Below the pieces are notes generated by a model. That model ran no database searches. It saw only the letters and a list, made by a program, of their open reading frames with translations, and had not been told where the DNA came from. From JARIHD01 sp036392795 (lineage in GTDB: Bacteria; Patescibacteriota; Saccharimonadia; Saccharimonadales; UBA4665), in assembly GCA_036392795.1 (NCBI GenBank), contig DASVXH010000017.1, positions 12,203 through 76,202 of the forward strand: a stretch of DNA of 64,000 nt, written 5' to 3'. The position numbers and the translations under genes are program-made. Shown here in pieces: positions 23,616-32,785 of this stretch (the stretch's first letter is position 1; each line of letters opens with the position of its first letter).

Positions 23616-25400
23616 ATGGCGCTAGAGTTTTTTCAATACCAGGTAAGCAAGTTTTGGTATCGCGTATTTTGGGGTACTATGCTCGGATTTACGCTGCTAT
23701 TTGGCACGCTCAACCTGGCAGCTCGCTTTATCGGCCCTTTCAGTCAATACACCGGCCTTTTCGAAGTAGGCGCTATGAGCCTCGTATGGATGGGCGTCAC
23801 ATTCCTATATTTAGTGACTGTTTTTTGGATGCTGGCGCGGTACAGCTGGCCATTTGCCACGCTTATAGGTGCGATGCTTTTTACCTATGGGTTGCTCAGC
23901 AGTTTAGCGGTGGCCGATCCGGCACAGGGTGTACTGCTCTACATTTGCGCTTGGCTATCTGGCATTTTCTTTAGTGGCATCTACGGTCTTCCTACACTGA
24001 TTGGGTCGGTGTACCTGGTATTCGTATATATCATGCTTATGAGCGGTCTGGATCTTACTAAAGTGACACGGCCAATGTGGTTATTGGCGGTGTCGGCGAT
24101 TATCCTGGCATTTTTGGCCTATTTTTTTTGGAAACAACGTTTTACTAGTATCGAGGAACAAAAAGTCAGTCAGCTATCCGGTATGCTCCAAAGCAACCGA
24201 CAGCAATCCGAAATCCTCATTCAGTCCATTTCGGACGGGATCGTCATGACCGATACAACCGGCAAGATTACCCTCATCAATCCCGCAGCAGCCGCCATGA
24301 CCCAGTGGCCAATAAATGAAGCAATCAATATCGACGCCCGTCTGGTCCTTAAGCTGCGCAAAGAAGACGGGGCAGAACTGGAAGACCAAGAACAAGACCC
24401 ATTTACCACTGCCATTTCTCTCAAAGAACATATCAAACAAACCCTCCAGCTGGTTGGCCGGGAAGGCAAGGAGATCACTATTTCGCTCTCGGTATCGCCC
24501 GTACTCATCGGCAATGAGCCTACACCGCGAGGCGCCGTTGCCGTCGTACGTGACGTCAGCGAAGAACGCGTCGCCGAAAAACAGCGCGCCGAATTCATTA
24601 GCACCGCCAGCCACGAAATGCGCACGCCGGTCGCCGCCATAGAAGGCTATTTAGCACTAGCCCTGAATGATAAAGTCAGCACCATCGACACACGAGCCCG
24701 CGGTTTTCTAGATAAGGCCCACGCCTCCACGCAGCATCTAGGCAAACTATTTCAGGACCTGCTAACCTCGTCCAAGGCCGAAGATGGCCGTCTGAGTAAC
24801 CACCCTACTGTCGTCGAGATGGGCGCCTTTATGCAGCAATTATCCGACGATCTCAAATTCGCCGCCGAAAAAAAAGGTTTACTGGCAGAATTCGTTATTG
24901 GCGGGGCGGATGAGACCATCGACGCAACCACCAAGGATGCGGCCAGCCAGCACATCGTAAAGCCCCTGTATTACACACATGTCGACCCCGAACGCATGCG
25001 TGAAGTCATAACCAACCTTTTTGACAATGCCTGCAAGTATACCGACTCGGGCAAGGTGACCATCGGCCTAACCGCCAACACTGAAGTGGTGCAAATATAC
25101 ATCCGCGACACCGGTGCCGGCATACCCGCCGAAGACATTCCTCATCTGTTCCAAAAATTCTACCGTGTTGACAGTTCGGCTACTCGCACCATAGGCGGCA
25201 CGGGCCTCGGACTCTTTATTAGCCGCAAAATTGTCGAACTCTACCACGGCCGTATCTGGGTAGAAAGCGAAGTAGGGGCGGGGAGCACATTCTTTATTAA
25301 TCTGCCCAGACTTGCGTCGGCCCGCGCCGCCGAGCTACAGGCTGCCGAAGCCAGTCAGACTCTATCGAGACCAACGGGCTTGCCAGCGGCGAAATCATGA
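23616..25400 (+). CDS. Multi-pass membrane histidine kinase (PAS-HisKA-HATPase)
   Basis: 594 residues. About six membrane segments fill residues 15-178 with no sizeable external loops. A PAS domain follows at about 195-320 (ILIQSISDGIVMTDTTGKITLINPAAAAM). HisKA has the phospho-acceptor His333 (STASHEMRTPVAAIEGYLAL). HATPase motifs are NLFDNACKY, DTGAGIP and GGTGLGLFISRKIVE. All are intact. The multi-pass sensor suggests an intramembrane or lipid/ion-linked signal. The partner is the receiver protein starting 52 bp downstream. Confidence 0.94.
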   Translation: MALEFFQYQVSKFWYRVFWGTMLGFTLLFGTLNLAARFIGPFSQYTGLFEVGAMSLVWMGVTFLYLVTVFWMLARYSWPFATLIGAMLFTYGLLSSLAVADPAQGVLLYICAWLSGIFFSGIYGLPTLIGSVYLVFVYIMLMSGLDLTKVTRPMWLLAVSAIILAFLAYFFWKQRFTSIEEQKVSQLSGMLQSNRQQSEILIQSISDGIVMTDTTGKITLINPAAAAMTQWPINEAINIDARLVLKLRKEDGAELEDQEQDPFTTAISLKEHIKQTLQLVGREGKEITISLSVSPVLIGNEPTPRGAVAVVRDVSEERVAEKQRAEFISTASHEMRTPVAAIEGYLALALNDKVSTIDTRARGFLDKAHASTQHLGKLFQDLLTSSKAEDGRLSNHPTVVEMGAFMQQLSDDLKFAAEKKGLLAEFVIGGADETIDATTKDAASQHIVKPLYYTHVDPERMREVITNLFDNACKYTDSGKVTIGLTANTEVVQIYIRDTGAGIPAEDIPHLFQKFYRVDSSATRTIGGTGLGLFISRKIVELYHGRIWVESEVGAGSTFFINLPRLASARAAELQAAEASQTLSRPTGLPAAKS

Positions 25401-25452
25401 TACAATGTGTTTAACCATAAGCTTGACAACATAGTAAGGGGCAAACCAAACA

Positions 25453-27039
25453 ATGGCTAAAATTCTACTGGTCGAAGACGATAACAATCTGCGAGAGATC
25501 TACGAAGCACGTCTGCAAGCCGAGGGTTACACCATCGTTTCTGCCATGGATGGAGAAGAAGCTTTGGTAGTTGCCAAGCGTGAAAAGCCTGACCTTATCA
25601 TATCCGATGTCATGATGCCCCGTATTAGTGGGTTTGAAATGCTAGATATCTTGCGTAATACCGACGGTCTCAAAGAGGTTAAGGTCATTATGCTGACCGC
25701 GCTCGGCCAGGCGGAGGACCGAACCCGGGCCGACAGTTTAGGTGCCGATCGCTATCTGGTCAAATCACAGGTAACTCTGGAAGATATTGTCAAGTCAGCC
25801 CAAGAGTTATTAACCGAAGCTGGAGCGATGCCTGCAGCCCCAACGCCGACACCCACAGCTGTGCCCGAACCCGCACAGCCGTCAGTTGCAGCCCAAGCTC
25901 AGCCGGCAGCGCCACCAGCGCCGGCGACTCCAGTCGTCACCACCCCAACAGTAGTCGCACAACCATCCACGCCATCCACTGCACCAACGCCACCCCCAAC
26001 GGTCACTCCACCGGCTCCTGCCTCGCCAGCTCCGGTCAAGCCAGCCACACCAACACCTGAGCTCAAAGCAGCTACTTCGGCGCCGACCATTACAGCGTCT
26101 GGGACTACGCCCTCAACATCTACACCTCCTACGGTCACGCCAGCCACGGTGCCTACGGCGACCACTCCACCTACACCGGCCATAAATGAACCAAAAGCTC
26201 CGTCTGCACCTGCGGCGACCGCTCCTGTGCGGCCAGCCCCGGCTCCTACTCCTGCTCCATCACCAGCCCCCGAACCGCCCACTCCACCAGCCCCATCAAC
26301 CACTGACCCTGAACCAACCGGCGTTCCAGCGCCCGCCGAAAACAGCAAGCCTTCTTCAGGCCCCCAGGCCCAATCCACCTCCGACGAAGAGGCCACCGTC
26401 AAAGCTCAGATCGAAAAATTCGTAAACCAGCCGGATGCAACCCCTGTAGCGGAGGCAGGTGTGTCGACACCGACATCCTCCGAATCAGCACCAGAAGCAC
26501 CGGCCACAGTCCAAACGCCACCGCCAGCGGCCTCTCCGATTGTGAGCGCGCCAGCACCCACTATTGTTACACCAACTCCGCCGGCAGCAGATGCCCAAAA
26601 TCCCACTGATGCCTTTATGTCCAATGCCATCCAGGGGCTTGTCTCCGGCACCAATCCCGAACCACAGTCCCAGGCATCCAAATCGTCCGCACCAGGCTTA
26701 GCCCCCGAACCCACCACTGATGATGACGCCGTACCCGTGGCTCACAAAAAGGTAATCAAACCCTTATCTCACCCCGAGGAACGCGCCCCCAACTTAGACG
26801 AACTTTTGGCAAAAGAAGGCTTTACGGGTTTTGACGACGACGAAACGCATCAGCAACCCACACCTCCCCAGATACCACCCACTCCCACACCACAGGTCAT
26901 CAATTCCGCCGTCACACCGCCGCCAGCTCCCGCCCAACTCGCACCAAACACGCCACCGCTACCGACCACACCTCATCCTCCGGGCCATGTCATTTCGCCG
27001 ACCGGAAGCGGTATTGATCCTAATAGCATCGCACTCTAG
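25453..27039 (+). CDS. Response regulator receiver fused to a ~400-residue Pro/Ala/Thr-rich tail
   Basis: 528 residues. Residues 1-122 are a normal receiver: acidic pair E8-D9-D10, phospho-acceptor D52 (LIISDVMMPR), switch TALG, and Lys in RYLVKSQ. From about 128 to the end the protein is low-complexity, dominated by Pro, Ala, Thr and Ser, with two short ordered-looking islands (EEATVKAQIEKFVNQ and RAPNLDELLAKEGFTGFDDDE). No DNA-binding output domain exists. The coding strand of the tail is strongly G-poor and C-rich. A scaffold or linker function is inferred. It is cognate to the upstream kinase. Confidence 0.88.
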   Translation: MAKILLVEDDNNLREIYEARLQAEGYTIVSAMDGEEALVVAKREKPDLIISDVMMPRISGFEMLDILRNTDGLKEVKVIMLTALGQAEDRTRADSLGADRYLVKSQVTLEDIVKSAQELLTEAGAMPAAPTPTPTAVPEPAQPSVAAQAQPAAPPAPATPVVTTPTVVAQPSTPSTAPTPPPTVTPPAPASPAPVKPATPTPELKAATSAPTITASGTTPSTSTPPTVTPATVPTATTPPTPAINEPKAPSAPAATAPVRPAPAPTPAPSPAPEPPTPPAPSTTDPEPTGVPAPAENSKPSSGPQAQSTSDEEATVKAQIEKFVNQPDATPVAEAGVSTPTSSESAPEAPATVQTPPPAASPIVSAPAPTIVTPTPPAADAQNPTDAFMSNAIQGLVSGTNPEPQSQASKSSAPGLAPEPTTDDDAVPVAHKKVIKPLSHPEERAPNLDELLAKEGFTGFDDDETHQQPTPPQIPPTPTPQVINSAVTPPPAPAQLAPNTPPLPTTPHPPGHVISPTGSGIDPNSIAL

Positions 27040-27071
27040 TCTAGACCCTAGCCAATGCTTTATTTTTCGGT

Positions 27072-27077
27072 GATAAT
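27072..27077 (+). promoter_or_regulatory. -10 box of pseudouridine synthase gene
   Basis: GATAAT, 6 bp before the ATG at 27084; the first base deviates from consensus. Confidence 0.35.
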
Positions 27078-27083
27078 GATTTT

Positions 27084-27758
27084 ATGCGAGTAAACCGTTT
27101 TATTGCCGCAGCTACCGGTATGTCCCGTCGCGCTGCCGACCACGTCATTCAAGAGGGCAGGGTGCTTATTAACGGTCAGCCGCCAGACATCGGTCAAAAC
27201 GTCACTGACGACGATTCAGTCACCTTAGACCAAGTGCCGCTGAGACGTGCTATCCACCAAACCATCCTGCTACACAAACCGCGCGGCTATGTCTGTAGCC
27301 GCCAAGGCCAGGGCAGCAAAACCATTTACGACTTACTGCCACAGCGCTTTCATCATCTCAAACCTGTTGGACGACTCGACAAAGACTCCTCCGGCCTCAT
27401 TCTACTCACCAATGATGGTCATTTAACGCAACAGCTCACTCATCCCAGTTTCCAAAAAAATAAACGGTACGAGGTTACGCTGGATCGGCCGCTACAACCA
27501 CTTCATCGCCAAATGATCAGCGATTTTGGCCTGCAGCTGTCCGATGGGCTCAGCAAACTCCAGCTTGAACGTCAGCATGAAGGCGACGACACTGTCTGGA
27601 TTGTAGTTATGCACGAAGGTCGCAATCGGCAAATCCGTCGCACATTCGATGCAGTTGGCTACACGGTTACCCGACTCCACCGCACGCATTTTGGAACCTT
27701 TGCTTTGGATGATCTAATGACAGGTAAATACCGCACCGTCGCCACTGATAATTTTTAG
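27084..27758 (+). CDS. rRNA pseudouridine synthase (RsuA/RluB/RluE family)
   Basis: 224 residues. An N-terminal S4 RNA-binding domain (MRVNRFIAAATGMSRRAADHVIQEGRVLINGQ) is followed by the catalytic domain with the Asp motif PVGRLDKDSSGLILLTNDG. The family tail HEGRNRQIRRTFDAVGYTVTRLHR follows. It isomerises specific uridines in 16S or 23S rRNA; RluB versus RsuA cannot be separated from sequence alone. It precedes der, as RluB-type genes often do. Confidence 0.93.
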   Translation: MRVNRFIAAATGMSRRAADHVIQEGRVLINGQPPDIGQNVTDDDSVTLDQVPLRRAIHQTILLHKPRGYVCSRQGQGSKTIYDLLPQRFHHLKPVGRLDKDSSGLILLTNDGHLTQQLTHPSFQKNKRYEVTLDRPLQPLHRQMISDFGLQLSDGLSKLQLERQHEGDDTVWIVVMHEGRNRQIRRTFDAVGYTVTRLHRTHFGTFALDDLMTGKYRTVATDNF

Positions 27759-27797
27759 GGAATCAAAAAGTAATTTTGTCAACAAGTCCATATCTGT

Positions 27798-27803
27798 TAC
27801 AAT
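27798..27803 (+). promoter_or_regulatory. -10 box of der
   Basis: TACAAT, 7 bp before the ATG at 27811. Confidence 0.55.
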
Positions 27804-27810
27804 AGGTGCA

Positions 27811-29208
27811 ATGAATTCAAAAAGATTACCAATTGTAGCGATTGTAGGGCGTGCCAATGTCGGCAAATCCAGTCTCTTTAATACCATCCTGGAACGCCGC
27901 GAGGCAATCGTGGCCAAAGAGGCGGGCACCACCCGTGACAGCATAACCGCCAAAGCCAGCTGGCGCGGTCAGGACTTTTGGCTGGTCGACACCGCCGGCA
28001 TGAAAGATGCCGAAGACGAATTCGAATTTACCATTCAGGAACAAATTCTGCAGGCCACCGAAAGTGCCGACGTTATCTGGGTCGTTGTCGAAGCCGACAT
28101 AGCAATCACCGAGGAAGACCGTCGCGTAGCCAAGATGGCGCTCAAAAGCCGCAAGCCGGTTTTTCTGGTCATCAACAAAGTTGACAAGGCTCGAAAACAG
28201 CACGATTTAGATCAATTCCAGCGCCTTGGCATCAAACCCATCATACACACAAGTACTACGCAGCACCGCGGCATCGGCGACCTGCTAGACACTCTTATCG
28301 AAAACATTCCAAAAGCAACCTTGGCCGAAAACGACAACCGCCTGCACATCGCACTCCTTGGCCGCCCCAATGTTGGTAAGTCCTATCTGTTTAATACCTT
28401 GGCAAAAAAACAGCAGGCTATTGTAGCTGATTTTGCCGGCACCACCCGCGACATCAACCGCACAACCGTGCGTTACCAAGGGCAAGAAATCGCACTGATG
28501 GACACCGCCGGTATCCGCCGCCCAGGCAAGATCGGGCAGGGGATTGAACATTTTAGCGTCATCCGCAGTCTAAGCGCCATCGAACAGGCCGATATATGCC
28601 TACTACTAATGGACGCCAGTGAGCTCAACACACAGCTGGACCAAAAAATCGCCGGCCTTATCAAAGAAGCAGGCAAGGGCCTTATTCTGGTCGTCAGCAA
28701 GTGGGACGCCGTAGAAGGCAAAGATGCCTTCACCCGCGACGCCCTGGCACCACAAATTGCCCAGACTTTTGATTTTACACCTTGGGCACCACTCATCTTT
28801 ACCAGTTCGGTCACCGGACAAAACGTCACAAAAATCTTCGAACTGGCACTCGAAATCCACCAGCGCCGTCAGCAGCGTATTCCTACCCGCGAACTTAACG
28901 GTTGGCTACACCAGGCCATCGATCGCCATCCGCCAGCCGGGCTAAAAGGACACAACCCCAAATTAAACTACATGGTCCAAGAAGACGATAACCCCATTCC
29001 CGCTTTCAAAATCTTTGGGTCGCAAACCAAATTCGTTCACTGGAGCTACCGCCGTTACCTCGAACGTTCACTCCGTGAACGCTACAATTACGAAGGTACG
29101 CCCATTCAGTTGTGGTTTATCGAAAAGCACGAACATCACAAACACGGCAACAGCCCCACCAAAGAGCCGCGAAAACCCAGCGGCAAACCCAAAGAATACA
29201 AACAATAG
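27811..29208 (+). CDS. der: Ribosome-assembly GTPase Der (EngA)
   Basis: 465 residues with the diagnostic two tandem GTPase domains and a KH-like C-domain. First P-loop GRANVGKSS at about 13-21, G3 DTAGM, NKVD. Second P-loop GRPNVGKSY, G3 DTAGI, SKWD. It acts in 50S subunit maturation. The C-terminal tail is basic (KHEHHKHGNSPTKEPRKPSGKPKEYKQ-type composition) and somewhat longer than usual. The gene is monocistronic with its own -10 box. Confidence 0.97.
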   Translation: MNSKRLPIVAIVGRANVGKSSLFNTILERREAIVAKEAGTTRDSITAKASWRGQDFWLVDTAGMKDAEDEFEFTIQEQILQATESADVIWVVVEADIAITEEDRRVAKMALKSRKPVFLVINKVDKARKQHDLDQFQRLGIKPIIHTSTTQHRGIGDLLDTLIENIPKATLAENDNRLHIALLGRPNVGKSYLFNTLAKKQQAIVADFAGTTRDINRTTVRYQGQEIALMDTAGIRRPGKIGQGIEHFSVIRSLSAIEQADICLLLMDASELNTQLDQKIAGLIKEAGKGLILVVSKWDAVEGKDAFTRDALAPQIAQTFDFTPWAPLIFTSSVTGQNVTKIFELALEIHQRRQQRIPTRELNGWLHQAIDRHPPAGLKGHNPKLNYMVQEDDNPIPAFKIFGSQTKFVHWSYRRYLERSLRERYNYEGTPIQLWFIEKHEHHKHGNSPTKEPRKPSGKPKEYKQ

Positions 29209-29220
29209 CCGGCAATCCGG

Positions 29221-29709
29221 CTATTGTTCTTCTGCCCGAATTCGTTCCTCAACAGGCATTTCGTCGGGTGAAAGCAAGGGCACGATGCGTTGTTCGCCAC
29301 CCGCCGCAGCAACTGCCTGTAGTAATACCTCAACCTCTAGCAAATCATATATTTGTCGGCACTGTTCGTTAACCTGCCAGCCCGCCGCGGCGTCGGGACG
29401 AGAACTAATAAAAGATTCATTGCGTTGCATGAGACTCTGCGTAATCCTACTGGCCAGCCGGCCAAGCATAATTTCGCCATCCTCGATAACTGGGACCTCC
29501 GGGTCCGACAACAAGGTGACCGAATGGTCGGCTTCTGCTTCGTCCAATGTAGTAAAGAAGGCGTCGGTGTATTCCCGCAGGGCAGTCTTGGCCGCAAAAT
29601 CATCCTTTGATCTGGCCATTAGGGCGCCGGCAGCCCGGCATAGGGCCATACGGCTTGCGTGCACAGAAAACAAGGCAAACTCCGGTTCACAAGACTCAAC
29701 ACTTCTCAT
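29221..29709 (-). CDS. Hypothetical helical protein
   Basis: 162 residues from the preferred ATG at 29709. Mostly helical, acidic and Ala-rich; no membrane segment and no motif I recognise. The longer frame from 29745 would add twelve hydrophobic residues, but a TAATAT box 7 bp before 29709 argues against it. It converges with der, the ends being 12 bp apart. Confidence 0.6.
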   Translation of the reverse strand: MRSVESCEPEFALFSVHASRMALCRAAGALMARSKDDFAAKTALREYTDAFFTTLDEAEADHSVTLLSDPEVPVIEDGEIMLGRLASRITQSLMQRNESFISSRPDAAAGWQVNEQCRQIYDLLEVEVLLQAVAAAGGEQRIVPLLSPDEMPVEERIRAEEQ

Positions 29710-29716
29710 AAAACAT

Positions 29717-29722
29717 ATATTA
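29717..29722 (-). promoter_or_regulatory. -10 box of 29709 gene
   Basis: TAATAT on the minus strand, 7 bp before the ATG at 29709. Confidence 0.35.
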
Positions 29723-29787
29723 ACACATAAGACGTAATAAGTCAATAATAAGACAGTTTACGTCTAGTGCTTGCCCTAGATAGTCGA

Positions 29788-29793
29788 TATACT
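29788..29793 (+). promoter_or_regulatory. -10 box of pth
   Basis: TATACT, 7 bp before the ATG at 29801. Confidence 0.5.
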
Positions 29794-29800
29794 ATCTGTC

Positions 29801-30439
29801 ATGGCATTCTTTCAGAAAAAACCACAAATCAGCGATGGAAAAAGCCTCTTTACCCTCGGCCTGAACAAAGTAGTTCTAATCGTGGGTCTTGGCAACATCG
29901 GCAAAGAATATGACGATACCAGGCACAATATCGGCTTTGCGGCCGTGGAACGCTTCGTGCGTGACCACGATTTTCCCAACTGGACCAACAAAAAAGACCT
30001 GAAATGCCAGCTAACGTCCGCGAAACTGGGCGACACCAAGGTAATCGTGATTAAGCCCACTACCTTCATGAACGCCAGCGGAGAAGCCGTCCAGGCAGTC
30101 GTTCAATTTTATAAAATACAGCCCGACAAAATTGTAGTAGTATACGATGAGCTCGATATTCCGTTTGGCCAAATCCGCACTCGTACGGGCGGCAGCAGTG
30201 CAGGCCACAACGGCGTCAAATCGGTAACGGCACATATCGGTGAGCACTATGGCCGCGTCCGGATTGGCATTGGCCCAAAAGTACCCGGACAAATGGACAC
30301 CGCCGACTTTGTACTGAGCCGTTTTAGCAAGGATCAGCACGAGCAAATCAAAAATCTCACTCGTGAAGCCAGCGCCCTCCTTAGCGAATACTCGTACGGC
30401 GGTCAATTACCTAATGAAACACGCACATTTCTTGTGTGA
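29801..30439 (+). CDS. pth: Peptidyl-tRNA hydrolase
   Basis: 212 residues. It recycles peptidyl-tRNA released from stalled ribosomes. The catalytic His is His42 in DTRHNIGF. The tRNA/peptide-binding segments KPTTFMNASGEAV and VVYDELDIPFG (catalytic Asp) and GGSSAGHNGVKS are all present. An N-terminal extension of about 22 residues precedes the usual start (VVLIVGLGNIG). The -10 box fixes the start. The gene ends in TGA immediately before the convergent neighbour. Confidence 0.96.
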   Translation: MAFFQKKPQISDGKSLFTLGLNKVVLIVGLGNIGKEYDDTRHNIGFAAVERFVRDHDFPNWTNKKDLKCQLTSAKLGDTKVIVIKPTTFMNASGEAVQAVVQFYKIQPDKIVVVYDELDIPFGQIRTRTGGSSAGHNGVKSVTAHIGEHYGRVRIGIGPKVPGQMDTADFVLSRFSKDQHEQIKNLTREASALLSEYSYGGQLPNETRTFLV

Positions 30440-31288
30440 CTATCGCTTTTGAAGATAAGACAGGCGCTCAAACTGCTGACGGGTCAATTCTCCCGTTTCC
30501 ACAGCCTCTTGCACCAAGCTAAATTTTTGTTTAAAGGCCGGCGTCAGATATCTGCTATTCAGCTTGACAGGAGGAGCCCCGATGATTCTCAATGCCCCTG
30601 GCAAGAACATCTGTCGTTCGTGCAACTGCATATAAATTGTACTTTGTATGCGAGACTTTAACGTTGGCTTCTCTTCAAAAACAGCCTGTACGCCGCTGGT
30701 CACATGCTGCGCATCAGCCCAGCGGCCCGCGCAGTACATAGCAACAATTCCAATTGCCATACCGGCGTGAGCAGACAGTTCAGCAACCCGGGTACGGGCA
30801 AACGACTCGCCTTCAAGGCGCAGTGACAGAAGATTGGCGGCCAAGTAATCCAAAGGAGTGCCGTTTCCTTCTGACAGAGTATTGAAAACGGGAACGTTGG
30901 CAAGCTTGGCTTCCAAATACCGGGGGTACTTTGTCGCAATAGTAAGTAAGCCGTTATCCGGCGCCAGACCGTCATCCAAAAGCGCCGTACCAAGAGCCTG
31001 AACCATACCCGACTTGAGGTCGGGATATCGCCTTACAGTGCCGCCTTCCATATCACACTGCAAGGCGACGTTTGAACGGGCGGCCCAAAATTCGCTCGAC
31101 TTGACCATCTGATCCTTTAGGTAGGTGGGGAGCTGCTCTAGGGGTTGCTGGGTTACGGGGTTAACAAATTTAACCACGCCTTTGTCAAAATCCAGCCATT
31201 CACTGGCGCGAAGCATCTCAAGGGCGGGCACGCCTTGCTCTGGCAAAGATTGCTCTTCAGCGGCGTGTTTGGGATTATTTAAAGACAT
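30440..31288 (-). CDS. Hypothetical protein
   Basis: 282 residues, soluble, no recognised domain. Mostly helical in the middle (LDYLAANLLSLRLEGESFARTRVAELSAHAG), ending in short basic helices. It is adjacent to pth (0 bp between stops). A TATAAT lies 12 bp upstream at 31301-31306. It sits downstream, on the same strand, of the candidate ncRNA and its terminator. Confidence 0.6.
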   Translation of the reverse strand: MSLNNPKHAAEEQSLPEQGVPALEMLRASEWLDFDKGVVKFVNPVTQQPLEQLPTYLKDQMVKSSEFWAARSNVALQCDMEGGTVRRYPDLKSGMVQALGTALLDDGLAPDNGLLTIATKYPRYLEAKLANVPVFNTLSEGNGTPLDYLAANLLSLRLEGESFARTRVAELSAHAGMAIGIVAMYCAGRWADAQHVTSGVQAVFEEKPTLKSRIQSTIYMQLHERQMFLPGALRIIGAPPVKLNSRYLTPAFKQKFSLVQEAVETGELTRQQFERLSYLQKR

Positions 31289-31317
31289 AGACTATTTACC
31301 ATTATAAGATAGGTTAC

Positions 31318-31734
31318 CATTAAAAAATAGGCCGACAAGAGGGGGTGGGCACCGCTTGTCGGCCTATTTTTGGAGACATATCGATCGAAACCGACATCTC
31401 TCCAATTGAATCCCGAAAGATTCTACCCTTTAAGCCCACCCAGCGAAGCGTCATGCACTAAACTCCAAAAGTGATGCGCCGGTCCAATGGACCATCTTTA
31501 TCGGACTCGCTCTTTGTAGGACCACCGAGGATCCTATTATGTCCAACAAGGGACATAACGGGATGCTTAAAGGGGTTAGTATGTTTTAGAACGCGTATCT
31601 GTCTCTTTATAAGACAAGCGCTAAAAGGATTAGTGGAGGGTAACAACTTTTCCAAATGGCACGCTCTAAAACAATCTAACAGTTGTTAGAATGGGGGATA
31701 TAAGGTGCGTAAAACGCCTCTCGGACGCTTACAG
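31318..31734 (-). ncRNA. Candidate structured ncRNA, about 415 nt, unidentified
   Basis: A textbook promoter upstream (31741-31769) and a very strong terminator downstream (31323-31371) bracket a region without a credible gene. Several hairpins can be drawn on the minus strand. A long one just before the terminator spans about 31374-31409: 7 bp TTGGAGA/TCTCCAA plus 6 bp. Another has arms TTATGTCC/GGACATAA (31536-31557), and a third is GGTCC-ATT-GGACC near 31481-31493. I looked for RNase P, tmRNA, SRP and 6S signatures and found none. A 65-codon frame at 31458-31655 inside it is probably chance. Confidence 0.5.
31323..31371 (-). terminator. Strong intrinsic terminator of the ncRNA
   Basis: A perfect 17-bp stem (31323-31339 with 31355-31371) and a 15-base loop, with T-run on the minus strand. 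Symmetric A/T ends would also allow function on the plus strand. Confidence 0.85.
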
Positions 31735-31740
31735 GTTGTA

Positions 31741-31769
31741 ATTCTAGCAAATATGTGTCGTCGTGTCAA
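31741..31769 (-). promoter_or_regulatory. Sigma-70-type promoter of the ncRNA
   Basis: On the minus strand TTGACA (31764-31769), 17-bp spacer, TAGAAT (31741-31746). Predicted start near 31734. One of only two consensus two-element promoters noticed in the window. Confidence 0.7.
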
Positions 31770-31869
31770 TACTTTTTCATGTATTTGACTAAAATTCCAT
31801 TAACTTAGAAAAATATTTAAACACAAGCGACTTGCTTTTTTAGGGGAACTTGGATCACAATTTCGCCTC

Positions 31870-32745
31870 ATGAATAAAGGTACACTAGCAACTATACAAA
31901 GTAAAGCTGTAGATATTCCCAACGTTTTGCAGCAAATACCAGATCCGCCAGAGCGGCTTTTTCTAAAAAACAGCGGCAATAACTGGCTGGAATGTCTATT
32001 GGCACCGATGGTCGCTATTGTTGGTAGTAGAAAGTTTTCGGCCTACGGGCGGCAGGTAACCGAGCGCCTGGCCACCGAACTAGCCAAAGCAGGTATAGTA
32101 ATCGTAAGCGGGCTTGCCATGGGAATTGACAGCATTGCCCATAAGGCAGCCTTGGAGGTGGGAGGACGAACCGTCGCAGTGCTGGCAGGCGGGCTCGACA
32201 ATATCTATCCTGCGATCAACCAACAGTTGGCAGGGCGCATAGTACAGCAGGGCGGGGCACTACTTTCCGAATATGAGGATGGCATGCCGGCATTGCCATA
32301 CCAGTTCATTGCCCGTAATCGGCTTATTTCAGGGCTCTCTAGAGCGGTAATCGTCAGTGAAGCGGCAGTAAAAAGCGGATCACTGCACACCGCCAATTTT
32401 GCCCTGGAACAAGGCAGGGAAGTATTGGCTGTTCCGGGAAACATTACGAGCAGTGGATCAGGTGGAACCAATAGTCTCATCAAAATAGGCGCCACACCAA
32501 TCACTGACATCCGAGACGTCTTTGACGTACTAGGTATTCGCAAACCCGAGCAAAAGGTCGTTACTCGGGGTAGCACTCCCCAGGAGCAAAAGATACTAGA
32601 CTTGTTACGGAGCGGCCAGAGCGACGGAACCATGCTATTATCGGCCAGCGGGTTACAAATTTCGCAGTACAATCAGACTATAACTATGCTCGAAATCACG
32701 GGTAAAATTCGCGCACTTGGTAATAATCAATGGGGAATAACCTAG
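31870..32745 (+). CDS. dprA: DNA-processing protein DprA
   Basis: 291 residues. The Rossmann-like core binds incoming single-stranded DNA and loads RecA during natural transformation. Core motifs are MVAIVGSRKFSAYGRQVTERLA, IVIVSGLAMGIDSIAHKAAL, VAVLAGGLDNIYPAIN, GALLSEYEDGMPALPYQFIARNRLISGLS and AVPGNI. A C-terminal winged helix (about 235-290) is present, and there is no N-terminal SAM-like domain. Competence is plausible for this lineage. The upstream 130 bp is AT-rich with only a weak -10 candidate. Confidence 0.95.
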   Translation: MNKGTLATIQSKAVDIPNVLQQIPDPPERLFLKNSGNNWLECLLAPMVAIVGSRKFSAYGRQVTERLATELAKAGIVIVSGLAMGIDSIAHKAALEVGGRTVAVLAGGLDNIYPAINQQLAGRIVQQGGALLSEYEDGMPALPYQFIARNRLISGLSRAVIVSEAAVKSGSLHTANFALEQGREVLAVPGNITSSGSGGTNSLIKIGATPITDIRDVFDVLGIRKPEQKVVTRGSTPQEQKILDLLRSGQSDGTMLLSASGLQISQYNQTITMLEITGKIRALGNNQWGIT

Positions 32746-32785
32746 TATTCAACGCCACCCCAGGACAGTTAATTCCGAGGCTTCA

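Noticed and set aside
25828..27030. Tandem-repeat expansion in the response-regulator tail
   Set aside because: The sequence is low-complexity Pro/Ala/Thr coding but shows no fixed repeat unit at the DNA level.
31318..31734. RNase P RNA, tmRNA, SRP RNA or 6S RNA
   Set aside because: No P4 core sequence, no tRNA-like end with tag ORF, no SRP tetraloop helix. The GGTTTCGATC near the 3' end is part of a plain long hairpin and does not make a valid T-arm.
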